Origin: SIG622 sp045600125
GTDB taxonomy: Bacteria > Bacillota > Clostridia > Oscillospirales > CAG-382
Direction of reading: 5' to 3'
NCBI GenBank assembly: GCA_045600125.1
Contig: JAZRXH010000155.1
Location: forward strand, 19,864 to 83,863
DNA length: 64,000 nt
The notes under the pieces were generated by a model, which worked only from the letters and a program-made list of their open reading frames with translations, was not told where the DNA came from and searched no databases. Positions within the stretch are counted from its first letter, which is position 1. Each line of letters starts with the position of its first letter. Both the position numbers and the translations under genes were made by a program. Shown piece after piece: positions 17,120 through 25,240 of the stretch.

Positions 17120-18799
17120 ATGAATACTTCTTTTGTTAAAGACCATGGCGGCGTACCGACTCTCTTTGTAAACGGAGAGCCGATCCCCGAAATAGCCTAT
17201 ATCACCTATTACACCCGCAAGAACCGCTATGCGGATTTTGCTGCGGCGGGGTACCGTCTTTTCTCGCTTCCCGTGTATTTTGCCTCGCAGACCATCAACG
17301 AGCGCTCGCAGATCCCGCCCTTTACCGTCGGGGTATACGACAAAGAAACACCCTTCTACGACCGGGCGGACAGCGATTTCCGGGACATCATCGACAAGTG
17401 CCCCGACGCCATGATCTTCCCGAGGATTAATATTTCTCTGCCGAAGCGCTGGGAGGACGAAAATCCCGAGGAGCTCTGCGATGCGCCTGCCAAGGGCGGC
17501 ACACGGCTCCGTGCCTGCTTCTCCTCGGATAAGTGGTTCGAAGAGTCAAAAAGGCTCCTTGCCGATTTTTTAGACCACGTGCAGAAGCAGGACTACGCCG
17601 GGCACATCATCGGCTATCAGATCTCCTCCGGCAATACCGAGGAATGGTTCTCCTACGACGACGTGGGCTCGGTCGGGAAACGGGCAAGAGAAAAATACGC
17701 CGGGCGGTGCGCAGCGTCGGGAACGCCGGAAAGCACCGAAGGGTACCGGGCTTTTCTTTCGGACATCTGCGCCGAGCGCATCTGCGATATCTGCGCCTAT
17801 GCGAAGGAGCTCACCGGGCACAAGGTGGTGGTCGGCACCTTCTACGGCTATACCCTCGAATGCCCCTTCTGGACCTCCTGCCACCACGCTCTTGAAAAGG
17901 TCCTTGATTGTCCCGACGTGGATTTTATCTGCTCTCCCGTTTCCTACGCCAAAACAAGGGCGGCGGGAAGAGACCATCCCTATATGCTTCCTCTCGGCTC
18001 TCTGAAGATGCACGGAAAACTCTATCTTGCCGAGAACGATACCCGCACCCATCTCACCGGAGCACCGAATGACCTTCCGTCTTACAGCACAGCCATCTGG
18101 AAGGGACCCGACAAGGCGACGTCTCTGGAGATCCTGAAGCTCCACTTTGCAAGAGCCTTCACCCACGGACACGGCATGTGGTGGTTCGATATGTGGGGCG
18201 GCTGGTACGACGACCCGGACTACATGGCGTTTATGAAGAGCGCTTTGGAAACCGTAAAGGAAAGCATGGGGAAGAGCGCCGAAAGCGCCGCAAAGGTCGC
18301 TCTCTTCATCGACGAAAAGGTCTTCTGCGAGCTCGAGACCGACGATGCCCCCGTCCGCCGGATCTGCTACGATTATCGGGAGGCGCTGGGGGTTCTCGGA
18401 ACGCCCTATGATATTTTCCTCCTGTCCGACTTTTATGACGCTGCCCCGAAATACGGTTTTCTTCTCTTCCTATGCCCGAAAGAGACCGAGGCGTACCGGA
18501 ATGCCGTTCGTGCCGCCGAAAGCGCCGGGATCCCCTATATCTCCGTCAGAAGGGACAACGTCGACACGCTCACGGCGGACGATATCCGTGCGTGTCTTGC
18601 CGTATGTCCCGGGGTGAAGCTGTACTGCGACCGCAAAGCCGTGATCTGCGCCTCAAAGAGTTATCTCTGCCTTCATACGGTCGAGGCGGGAATGCATAGC
18701 ATCTGCGGTTTCGACAGCCTCTATGAGGTGTTCTCGGGGAAGACGGTGACCTTCCCGGCAGAGCTTGAAAAGGGGAAGACCTATCTCTTCCGGCTCTGA
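17120..18799 (+). CDS. Cytoplasmic beta-galactosidase-like (GH42-like) glycoside hydrolase
   Basis: A 559-residue protein with a TIM-barrel pattern in the first 370 residues. IGYQISSGNTEEWF (Glu174/175) sits where clan GH-A enzymes have the acid/base Glu, and LYLAEND (Glu305) where they have the nucleophile. The C-terminal third resembles the trimerisation-like region of GH42 enzymes. No signal peptide, so the substrate must be imported, probably an oligosaccharide or glycoside. AAAAGGAAAG precedes ATG 17120 and it has its own promoter. The exact family and substrate are uncertain. Confidence 0.72.
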   Translation: MNTSFVKDHGGVPTLFVNGEPIPEIAYITYYTRKNRYADFAAAGYRLFSLPVYFASQTINERSQIPPFTVGVYDKETPFYDRADSDFRDIIDKCPDAMIFPRINISLPKRWEDENPEELCDAPAKGGTRLRACFSSDKWFEESKRLLADFLDHVQKQDYAGHIIGYQISSGNTEEWFSYDDVGSVGKRAREKYAGRCAASGTPESTEGYRAFLSDICAERICDICAYAKELTGHKVVVGTFYGYTLECPFWTSCHHALEKVLDCPDVDFICSPVSYAKTRAAGRDHPYMLPLGSLKMHGKLYLAENDTRTHLTGAPNDLPSYSTAIWKGPDKATSLEILKLHFARAFTHGHGMWWFDMWGGWYDDPDYMAFMKSALETVKESMGKSAESAAKVALFIDEKVFCELETDDAPVRRICYDYREALGVLGTPYDIFLLSDFYDAAPKYGFLLFLCPKETEAYRNAVRAAESAGIPYISVRRDNVDTLTADDIRACLAVCPGVKLYCDRKAVICASKSYLCLHTVEAGMHSICGFDSLYEVFSGKTVTFPAELEKGKTYLFRL

Positions 18800-18916
18800 T
18801 GATGTGCCGGAACGTGCCTTCCTTTGGTCAAAGCGTCAAATATGCGGCGATTTTTCCCGTTTTTTCGTCATTTACGCAAATTTCTATAAAAACTTTCAAA
18901 AAAATGAAAAAAACAC

Positions 18917-18945
18917 TTGCAAAACGAAAACAGTTGTGATATAAT
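18917..18945 (+). promoter_or_regulatory. Promoter of rpmB
   Basis: TTGCAA (18917-18922), 17-bp spacer, TATAAT (18940-18945). It leaves an untranslated leader of about 120 bases before rpmB. Confidence 0.9.
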
Positions 18946-18951
18946 AACAAT

Positions 18952-19072
18952 GTTGTTCAGTGTATATAAGTATCGAGCGAAATATTTATATGTACTTGAG
19001 TGTCAAAGAAGCTCCCGGACACTGCACGGTGTCTGCGGTTTCATTACTCTTTTATCGGGAGGTGCAATCAAA
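18952..19072 (+). promoter_or_regulatory. Structured rpmB leader that can hide the ribosome-binding site
   Basis: CTCCCG (19012-19017) can pair with CGGGAG (19056-19061), which contains most of the GGGAGG ribosome-binding site. Inside this stem a second hairpin can form between GACAC and GTGTC. The arrangement would mask the translation start. Regulation by L28 or otherwise is my inference; I do not recognise a described leader class. Confidence 0.5.
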
Positions 19073-19261
19073 ATGGCAAAGTGCGAAGTATGCGGAAAGG
19101 GCGTTACCTTCGGTCACAACGTTTCTCACTCCAACAGAAAGACCAACAGAGCTTGGAAGCCCAACATCCGTCGAGTTAAGGCTGTGGTAAACGGCGAGCA
19201 TAAGACAGTTTACGTATGTTCTCGTTGCCTCCGTTCCGGCAAAGTGACCCGTGCTATCTGA
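19073..19261 (+). CDS. rpmB: 50S ribosomal protein L28 (zinc-binding form)
   Basis: The 62-residue protein MAKCEVCGKGVTFGHNVSHS is a clear L28. It keeps both Cys pairs, CEVC near the N-terminus and CSRC near the C-terminus, so it is the zinc-binding form. ATG 19073 follows GGGAGG; the open frame back to 18917 covers the promoter and leader and is not coding. It is monocistronic and ends at its own terminator. Confidence 0.97.
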   Translation: MAKCEVCGKGVTFGHNVSHSNRKTNRAWKPNIRRVKAVVNGEHKTVYVCSRCLRSGKVTRAI

Positions 19262-19296
19262 GTAGGTCTCACAATAAAACAGCTGACACACTGTAA

Positions 19297-19322
19297 GGGG
19301 AAAGAATTTCTTTCTCCTTTTT
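19297..19322 (+). terminator. Terminator of rpmB
   Basis: GGGGAAAG (19297-19304) pairs with CTTTCTCC (19310-19317), one G-T pair, followed by five T. Confidence 0.85.
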
Positions 19323-19338
19323 GTGTTTTCAGTCAAAA

Positions 19339-19410
19339 GAAGCCGAATGCTTTCGGCGTCTCTCCATATGTGACGGGGGGCGTACCGATCGCTTTCGGCT
19401 TCTTCTTTTT
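19339..19410. terminator. Bidirectional hairpin between rpmB and the M56-M23 gene
   Basis: GAAGCCGAA (19339-19347) pairs with TTCGGCTTC (19394-19402); the plus strand then reads TTCTTTTT and the minus strand TTTT. The left arm can alternatively form a small local hairpin with TTTCGGC at 19350-19356. It mostly serves the convergent M56-M23 gene ending at 19470. Confidence 0.7.
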
Positions 19411-19469
19411 GTTTAGCGGTATACGGTGTCTCTGCGGTGCTTACTGCGTTATTGGCAAAAGCGCCTGCA

Positions 19470-21149
19470 TTAACCGTTTACGACTGTTTCTGGATCTACG
19501 TTTCCGTAAGGGGTGCGGATCTCAAAGTGCAGGTGAGGACCGGTAGCGGCGCCGGTAGCCCCGGCTTTTCCGATGATCTGTCCCGCTTCCACTGTTTCTT
19601 CGACGTCTACGAGAATCTCGGAAAGATGGGCGTAGAAGGTCTCCACACCGTCTTCGTGCAGGATCCGGATGGCGTTTCCGTAGGTCGAAAGGTATCCGCA
19701 CTCTGCCACCGTGCCATTGCAGGCGGCAAAGACGTCGTCCCCTCTCTGCAGTGCATAGTCGGTGCCGAGGTGTTCGTTCCTTTCACCGATTTTTCCGAAG
19801 GACTGGGAAATTTCGCCGCCGCAGGGACGGATCATGGCGGGGACGGTGACGAATATGGGTTCGGATGCGGCGTTTTCGCCTTCCGGATCGGGGAAATTTT
19901 CTGCCTCGGATTCGTCGGAGGGGAAAGAAGCGGCGTCGCCGTCGGCGGGTCCCGTGTCGGGGACGGTCTCTTGGGGTATCTTTTCGGTATTGGTACCTTC
20001 TTCTGCGGCTTCTTCTACGGGACTTACGGGAGCTTCGTTGTCGAAAGAAAGCTCCGGCTCCGTTTGATTTTCGGCTTTGTTTTCGGTTTCTGCTTTGGAA
20101 TCATCCCCGTTTATTCCTCCGATTGCCGCTGCACCGGTGAGGCAGGCGAGGGCGAGAAGTGCCGCAAGGGCGATGGGAAGGACGAAACTCTTTTTTGTGT
20201 TTTGATTCTTTTTTGCCATGTGTTTTATTCTCCTTTTCATGTTGTGCTTTTCTCCCGCAAAAGCGGCGCTGAAGGACAAAACTCCTTTCTTTCCCGAAGC
20301 AAAGCCCAGAAGCATTTCGGCATAATCCGCTCTGCTTTGGCAGTGCCTCAGTACTTCGTCATCGCATCGCATTTCCAGATCGAACGCAAATTCGTTCCGG
20401 CATATCCATACGACCGGATTGAAAAAGTGCAAAAGACAAAGGAGCGCCGAGAAAAGCATCAGAATGTTGTCACCGTGTTTTTGATGGATCAGCTCGTGAA
20501 GAAATATATCCCGTTTTTCGTTCTCGGATAATCCTTTCGGGAGAAGGATCGTCGGCGAGGCGATACCGCAGAGAAGGGGGGATGTGCCATACTCCCGTAC
20601 CTCGACCGCCCTCTTTGCGCCGGCTTTCTCTTTTGCTTCAAAGAGGATCCGGAGCGTTTCGGGGGATTCGCACGGTTTTCTCCTTTTCACTTTCGCAAGA
20701 AAAACGAAATAGACCGCCGTAAAGGCAACAAGAAGCAGTGTCTGCGCCGAAAGAAGGAGGACGGAAAAAACTTTTACGCTTTCGGAACCTTTACCGCTTT
20801 CGGTATCGGCTTTTTCCTTTTCGGAAAGCATTTTCTCCGACTTCGGCACGGAATCATTTTCCAAGGTATTTCCGGGAATAACGGCGAAACCGAATTTTAC
20901 GTCTTCGGTAATCGAAAGGACTTCGGTGACGGGGCGGAACAGGTTGAACACCGAGAGGGGCGACGCCGGAAAATTCGGCAGTGTCAGCCTTAGAAACAAC
21001 ATAAGCCACAAAAGCATTTTCAGCCGGCAGCTCAGTTTATCTCCGAATATAGCCCGAAAGAGGAGGATCAATAATCCCGTTACGGCACCGCCGAAGGAGG
21101 TCTTCAGAAAGAAGGCTGCTATTGCAGTGCTTGCCATAGCCGGATTCAT
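19470..21149 (-). CDS. BlaR1/MecR1-type M56 metallopeptidase fused to an M23 peptidase domain
   Basis: The 559-residue protein has membrane helices in the first 70 residues and near 120-145. The M56 zinc site is HELIHQKHGD (His218, Glu219, His222), with a further helix before FNPVVWICRNEFAFDLEMRCDDEVL, the usual BlaR1 follow-on. Another helix near 330 leads to an acidic Glu/Pro linker (about 355-430). The C-terminus is an M23 domain with HLGTDYA, YAHLSE and GPHLHFE (His539, His541). The usual penicillin-binding sensor is thus replaced by a peptidoglycan-peptidase-type domain. It overlaps the repressor gene upstream by 4 bp. Family knowledge suggests it cleaves that repressor in response to a wall signal; the signal itself is unknown. 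Confidence 0.9.
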   Translation of the reverse strand: MNPAMASTAIAAFFLKTSFGGAVTGLLILLFRAIFGDKLSCRLKMLLWLMLFLRLTLPNFPASPLSVFNLFRPVTEVLSITEDVKFGFAVIPGNTLENDSVPKSEKMLSEKEKADTESGKGSESVKVFSVLLLSAQTLLLVAFTAVYFVFLAKVKRRKPCESPETLRILFEAKEKAGAKRAVEVREYGTSPLLCGIASPTILLPKGLSENEKRDIFLHELIHQKHGDNILMLFSALLCLLHFFNPVVWICRNEFAFDLEMRCDDEVLRHCQSRADYAEMLLGFASGKKGVLSFSAAFAGEKHNMKRRIKHMAKKNQNTKKSFVLPIALAALLALACLTGAAAIGGINGDDSKAETENKAENQTEPELSFDNEAPVSPVEEAAEEGTNTEKIPQETVPDTGPADGDAASFPSDESEAENFPDPEGENAASEPIFVTVPAMIRPCGGEISQSFGKIGERNEHLGTDYALQRGDDVFAACNGTVAECGYLSTYGNAIRILHEDGVETFYAHLSEILVDVEETVEAGQIIGKAGATGAATGPHLHFEIRTPYGNVDPETVVNG

Positions 21150-21535
21150 TGGTCATCCCTCATCTTTTCGATCAGATTTCTCAGCTGTTTTTCATCCTCA
21201 GCCGACAGTCCCGCATTACCCGCAAGGCTCGCAAACATCATCTTCAAGGAGCCTCTGTAAAACTTTTTTGCAAAGTCCCGTGCCTCTCTCTGAGAGCATT
21301 CCTCCTGCGAAACGGCGGGAGAGTAGCGGAAGCTGCCGCTGCTGCCGAGTGCGTTTATTGCTCCTTTGGCGCACAGCCTTCTCGTAAGGGTCTTGACGGT
21401 GGAGTCGCTCCATTCGTATTCTTTCAGACCTTCCAGAATATCGCCCATGGTCAGAGTACCCTCGCTGTCCCATAACAGCTCCATAATCTTCCATTCGGTC
21501 TCGGTGATGTTTATTCCTTCACATTTCTTATTCAT
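21146..21535 (-). CDS. BlaI/MecI-type transcriptional repressor
   Basis: The 129-residue protein has the Penicillinase_R winged helix: ITETEWKIMELLWDSEGTLT, then WSDSTVKTLTRRLCAKG (residues about 42-58), the recognition part. BlaI-like repressors are dimers that bind TACA-TGTA dyads and are inactivated by proteolysis by a partner M56 protein. The partner overlaps by 4 bp. Three matching dyads lie upstream (21621-21718), the middle one on its own promoter, so autoregulation is likely. No beta-lactamase gene is nearby. Confidence 0.93.
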   Translation of the reverse strand: MNKKCEGINITETEWKIMELLWDSEGTLTMGDILEGLKEYEWSDSTVKTLTRRLCAKGAINALGSSGSFRYSPAVSQEECSQREARDFAKKFYRGSLKMMFASLAGNAGLSAEDEKQLRNLIEKMRDDQ

Positions 21536-21620
21536 CGTTTTCTTTTCTCCTTTGCCGGCATTTTTCTTTTAGGATTCTTTTTTCAAAAAACTGCCGGATG
21601 GGGCAGCCGTTTTCGAAAAT

Positions 21621-21718
21621 AGGTTTACACGTGTAACCTTGGACACAGTTTACACCTGTAACCTCTGTTTTGTCAAGCCCTTATCAGCCAAAATTACACT
21701 TTGTTTACATTTGTAAAC
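21621..21718. promoter_or_regulatory. Three BlaI-like operator dyads
   Basis: Dyad 1 is AGGTTTACACGTGTAACCT (21621-21639), dyad 2 GTTTACACCTGTAACC (21648-21663), dyad 3 GTTTACATTTGTAAAC (21703-21718). All share the TTACA-TGTAA core typical of BlaI/MecI operators. Dyad 2 covers the -10 of the repressor promoter, dyad 1 the start region, and dyad 3 lies upstream of the -35. Confidence 0.8.
21647..21676 (-). promoter_or_regulatory. Promoter of the BlaI-M56 operon
   Basis: On the minus strand TTGACA (21671-21676) is followed by either TGTAAA (21649-21654, spacer 16) or TAAACT (21647-21652, spacer 18). The -10 lies within operator dyad 2. Confidence 0.8.
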
Positions 21719-21765
21719 TTTGCGCCTTTGGGCATTGCACGGTGAAAAGACATATTGATAAGGAG

Positions 21766-21815
21766 AAAAAGCGGGAAGAACGTGCCCTGAATTTTCTTTG
21801 AGCACGACCTTCCCG
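21766..21815 (-). terminator. Terminator of spo0A
   Basis: On the minus strand CGGGAAG and CGTGC pair with GCACG and CTTCCCG, followed by CTTTTT, about 40 bases after the stop. Confidence 0.85.
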
Positions 21816-21852
21816 ATGCATTTTTCAGGTAGGCGCAGTGGGATCCCGGCGT

Positions 21853-22665
21853 TTATGCCATCGCCATTCCTCCCGCCGTGCCGTTCCTGGGCTTTTTCAC
21901 CTTTTCCTTGTTCATAAGGCGCAGGTTGTCGGAAATGAGGGCGATGAATTCGGAATTCGTGGGCTTTCCTCTTGAGCTCTGCACCGTATAACCGAACATA
22001 TCCGACAGTACCTCGTAGTCTCCACGGTCCCACGCAACCTCGATGGCGTGGCGGATGGCACGCTCAACACGGGAGCTTGTGGTGGCGTACTGCTTTGCAA
22101 TGGAAGGATACAGATCCTTGGTGACGGCGCCGATAAGTCCCGAATCCTCGTAGGTCATGAGGATCGCCGTGCGCAGATACTGATATCCCTTTATGTGGGC
22201 GGGGATGCCTACGCTGTGTATCATTTTGGTGACCTGCGCCTCGATGTCCGGTCCGGCAGAGGTGTGAACGGTGCTTCCGGCGCTTTTGATGCCGGAGTGC
22301 TTTTCGGAAAGCCGATGTATTTTGTCGGTTAGAAGCATCATGTCGCAGGGCTTCATGACGCAGTACGCCGCTCCCGCCTCGATGGCGTCCTCGATGATGT
22401 TGATGTTGCCGATAGAGGTCACAATGAGAAACTCCGGCGGCTCCTTCATCCGTTTTCTCGTCTCCCGGATGAGCTTGGCGCCGTCCAGCGCCTTCAGCCA
22501 AAGGTCGAGGATCACGATGTCCGGGGAAAGGCGGATGATGTCATGGAGAGCTTCTTCACCGTTGTCGTTCTCGCCGATCAGGGTGATATCCGACCCGAGA
22601 AAATAGTCGGCGAGGGTGCGCCGGAATTCGCTGCTCTGATCTGCAATATAAAGTCTTGTATTCAT
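21853..22665 (-). CDS. spo0A: Sporulation master regulator Spo0A
   Basis: The 270-residue protein has an N-terminal receiver domain with Asp9, phospho-acceptor Asp54 (IVILDLWL) and the conserved Lys in CVMKPCD. The C-terminal DNA-binding domain carries the invariant Spo0A stretch SSRVERAIRHAIEVAW and RGKPTNSEFIALISD. Phosphorylated Spo0A starts sporulation. ATG 22665 fits the receiver start; the upstream extension crosses the promoter. spoIVB, often just upstream in this class, is not present here. Confidence 0.98.
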   Translation of the reverse strand: MNTRLYIADQSSEFRRTLADYFLGSDITLIGENDNGEEALHDIIRLSPDIVILDLWLKALDGAKLIRETRKRMKEPPEFLIVTSIGNINIIEDAIEAGAAYCVMKPCDMMLLTDKIHRLSEKHSGIKSAGSTVHTSAGPDIEAQVTKMIHSVGIPAHIKGYQYLRTAILMTYEDSGLIGAVTKDLYPSIAKQYATTSSRVERAIRHAIEVAWDRGDYEVLSDMFGYTVQSSRGKPTNSEFIALISDNLRLMNKEKVKKPRNGTAGGMAMA

Positions 22666-22777
22666 GTCTTGATTTTTCCTTTCTGCTTTTTTGCCGAAGA
22701 AGCGTCTGAAAGAAGAAAAAACGACAACATCCTTCGGCTTCTGCTTTCGTTTTTTCCTCTCTTTTTTGCGTAAGCGC

Positions 22778-22806
22778 AGTTTATCACAATCCGGGAAGGT
22801 AATCAA
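22778..22806 (-). promoter_or_regulatory. Putative sigma-A-like promoter of spo0A
   Basis: On the minus strand TTGATT (22801-22806), 17-bp spacer, TAAACT (22778-22783), 113 bp before the ATG. Confidence 0.65.
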
Positions 22807-23048
22807 GGGGAATTTTGTCGAACAGGTCACGCCAGGAAAGATTTGTAAAAACCGTAGAATTTTTCCTTTCCGGTTTTGTCAGCTTGATGGGAAATTTCAG
22901 GATTTCCGCTCTTTTCAGAAGGTTTCCGACGTTATTTTTGCGAAGAATGTCGAAGAAGCGGAACCCGAAGCGATCCGCTTCTTTGTCGATGCGGGGCGAA
23001 AAGCGTCGATTGCCGTTTGCTTTTGCCGTTTGATTTTCGTCTTTTTGC

Positions 23049-23084
23049 AAAAATAGAGTCCGCAGACGCCGGGGGCGCCTGCGG
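23049..23084 (-). terminator. Terminator of the DUF1540 gene
   Basis: An 11-bp stem pairs 23060-23070 with 23074-23084 (minus strand CCGCAGGCGCC/GGCGTCTGCGG), followed on the minus strand by ACTCTATTTTT. Confidence 0.8.
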
Positions 23085-23137
23085 AAAATTGTCTTTTCTG
23101 TTTTTATATGGGCTGTAAAAGAATAAAGGGAACCGGC

Positions 23138-23515
23138 TCAGCCGGTCGCTCCGCCGCCGTTTTCGGGGCTTCTTTGGTGCTCCCGTTTTTCCGGCACCCG
23201 GAAGGTCTCGCAAAGCGTCTTTCCGGCGCTGTCCGAGAAGGCTTTTCCTACACGGATGTTTCCCGCCGTGCAGCAGCGGTCGTCGTTATAGACGCATTTT
23301 TCGGCGTTGCACTCGATGTCGGTATGACTGCAGGGACTGCCGTTGGTGCTGCTGCTTTCCGAGAGTGCGGAGATCTTGTCGGAGAAGTTCTCGCAGCAGG
23401 TGGCTCTTTCACCTTTTCTTCCGTTTTGTTCGGCTAAGATCTCCACGTAGTTCCGGCTGCAGCCTCCGTGGGTGTTGAAGACGCACTTTACGGCGTCACA
23501 GTGTATGCAGGGCAT
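23138..23515 (-). CDS. DUF1540-type Cys-rich protein with two repeats
   Basis: The 125-residue protein carries two similar Cys-rich units: CDAVKCVFNTHGGC with a distant CCENF, and CNAEKCVYNDDRCC with CETF. This spacing matches DUF1540, a small presumed metal-binding domain common in Clostridia. Its function is unknown. ATG 23515 has AAAGGA 12 bp upstream; the extension to 23590 is not supported. Both repeats lie in a single frame, so it is an internal duplication and not two genes. Confidence 0.8.
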   Translation of the reverse strand: MPCIHCDAVKCVFNTHGGCSRNYVEILAEQNGRKGERATCCENFSDKISALSESSSTNGSPCSHTDIECNAEKCVYNDDRCCTAGNIRVGKAFSDSAGKTLCETFRVPEKREHQRSPENGGGATG

Positions 23516-23623
23516 TCGTTTGTCACGTCCTTTCCGGTGTTGGGCTTTGAGCATTTCGCTCTTACCCTTTCGGAATATAGAATGCCGCAAATATTCTCGT
23601 TTATACGGAGAAACGGGTATTTT

Positions 23624-24859
23624 TCAGATTTTTATGCCGGAGGCGTAGGAGGCGAGGGAATCGTAGTCGTTCTTTACCTTGCCCAGCGCCGTATCGTACA
23701 GAAGGCATCGCATCAGCTCCGCCGTTCGGTTCGCCGGAACCAGCTTGAGCTTTACCACGTCGCCGCCGCGGATGGCGAGCTTTTTCATATTATAGATCCC
23801 GTGCTCGATAAAGTCCGAGAGGTCTCCGGTTTCGGAACCCGTAAAGCCGTAGAGATCGGAAATGACCTCTGCCGGGTATTTGCAAAGGGCAAGCTTTGTT
23901 TCATCGCCGAAGGGGATGTGACCGTCTTTATCTTTCGGAAGAAGCCGGTAAAGCTCGGAAAGCTGTTTTATCCTCGTTTCTTCTTCACAGGAGAGCTTCA
24001 GATAGGCGACGGTCTCTGCAAGCGCCTGACCGTCCTCCTTGAAAAGGGCGAAAAGGCGAAGGGGAAAGTCGCATTTTGTTTTGGAAAAACCTCTATAAGG
24101 AGAGAGATGCGGGAACAGCTCCCGCAGAACGCCGAGCCCTATGGAAAGGATCTTTTCGGCGCCGGGGGCAAGAAGGATGCCCCGCAGCTCGCTTGCCACT
24201 CTTTCGGCGGAGACGGCGTGCATCAGCGGTTTGTGCTTTGCCATGGCGGCATAGGTCTCTTCTTCGATGTCAAAGCCGAACCGGGCGGCAAAGCGGAGCG
24301 CCCGGAGGATACGCAGAGCGTCCTCGGAGAACCGTTCCTCCGGCTTTCCCACGGCTCGGATGATCCCGGCGGCAAGATCCTCTCTGCCGCCGAAAACGTC
24401 GTGGATACTTCCGTCCGAGCGCATCGCCATGGCGTTCACCGTAAAGTCTCGCCGTGAGAGGTCGGCGTCGATGTCGTTTACGAAAACCACCGTTTCCGGG
24501 TGGCGGTAGTCGGTGTAGCCGCTCTCGGTACGGAAGGGGGTGATCTCTACGAGCTCCTCTCCCACAAGAACGCCCTGGGTGCCGAACCGTCCGCCCTTGT
24601 CGAAGACCTTGTAGCCCTTCTCGGTAAAGGCGCATCGGATCTCTTCCGGCAGAGCCGACACCGTGATGTCGTAATCGTGGGGCGGTATGCCCATGACGGC
24701 GTCCCGCACCGAGCCGCCCACAAGATAGGGGATATGTCCCGCTTCTTCAAGAACGTGCATCACGCAGAGAATATTCCCGGGAACGTATTTTGCAATGTCG
24801 ATGACGGTTTCCGGGATGTGTTTTTCGCCTATGTTTTTTTCGGGGCACATGACGCTCAT
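23624..24859 (-). CDS. cca: CCA-adding tRNA nucleotidyltransferase
   Basis: The 411-residue protein shows the class II nucleotidyltransferase set: LVGGSVRD, the metal Asp pair in HDYDITVS, RRDFTVNAM for nucleotide choice, and RFAARFGFDIEEET of the RNA-binding neck. It adds or repairs the 3' CCA of tRNAs. AAGGAGGAG lies 7 bp before ATG 24859; the frame back to 25024 crosses the promoter. The separation of CCA- and A-adding enzymes cannot be made by eye, so the symbol is the general one. Confidence 0.95.
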   Translation of the reverse strand: MSVMCPEKNIGEKHIPETVIDIAKYVPGNILCVMHVLEEAGHIPYLVGGSVRDAVMGIPPHDYDITVSALPEEIRCAFTEKGYKVFDKGGRFGTQGVLVGEELVEITPFRTESGYTDYRHPETVVFVNDIDADLSRRDFTVNAMAMRSDGSIHDVFGGREDLAAGIIRAVGKPEERFSEDALRILRALRFAARFGFDIEEETYAAMAKHKPLMHAVSAERVASELRGILLAPGAEKILSIGLGVLRELFPHLSPYRGFSKTKCDFPLRLFALFKEDGQALAETVAYLKLSCEEETRIKQLSELYRLLPKDKDGHIPFGDETKLALCKYPAEVISDLYGFTGSETGDLSDFIEHGIYNMKKLAIRGGDVVKLKLVPANRTAELMRCLLYDTALGKVKNDYDSLASYASGIKI

Positions 24860-25240
24860 TCGGGACTCCTCCTTATGAAAAAACTTCGACCTGTGACCGG
24901 CAGCGCTTCTTTTTGCGCACGGGTCTTTACTATATTGATTATACCACTTTTTCCGCCTTTCGTCAACCGCTTTTTCTCCGGCGCAGGGAATGCGATTCCG
25001 AGGCACTTCCAAGCCATCCCGCACTTGCGTTCTTTCGGAAAATGACGGATTTTTCGGACGTCGAAGGCGTTTTTCACCGCGTTTCTTTGCCGCATTTTGC
25101 CGCTGTTTTTTACAAAATAAGGGTAATTGTTTTAACTTTTTTCTTTGCGTAGGAATGTTTACATTTTTTTCAGTTTATACACCATAATCGCCTATATAAT
25201 GATATGGTAAAAGTATCCTCGGGAGGTATCGTCTCCGGTC
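24860..25240. other. Divergent intergenic region cca / inositol-phosphatase-like gene
   Basis: In 381 bp I see the cca promoter and, at 25195-25200, a TATAAT that may serve the rightward gene, though its -35 is poor. Nothing else was recognised. Confidence 0.5.
24938..24966 (-). promoter_or_regulatory. Promoter of cca
   Basis: On the minus strand TTGACG (24961-24966), 17-bp spacer, TATAAT (24938-24943). Confidence 0.9.

Larger units (their letters stand above)
22666..23137. other. Intergenic region upstream of spo0A
   Basis: This 472-bp stretch holds the spo0A promoter and the terminator of the DUF1540 gene. An 88-codon leftward frame (22784-23050) begins with TTG, lacks a ribosome-binding site and runs over the promoter, so I do not call it. 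No 0A box or sigma-H promoter was recognised with confidence. Confidence 0.5.

Noticed and set aside
22784..23050. 88-codon leftward gene upstream of spo0A
   Set aside because: TTG start, no ribosome-binding site, and it covers the spo0A promoter.
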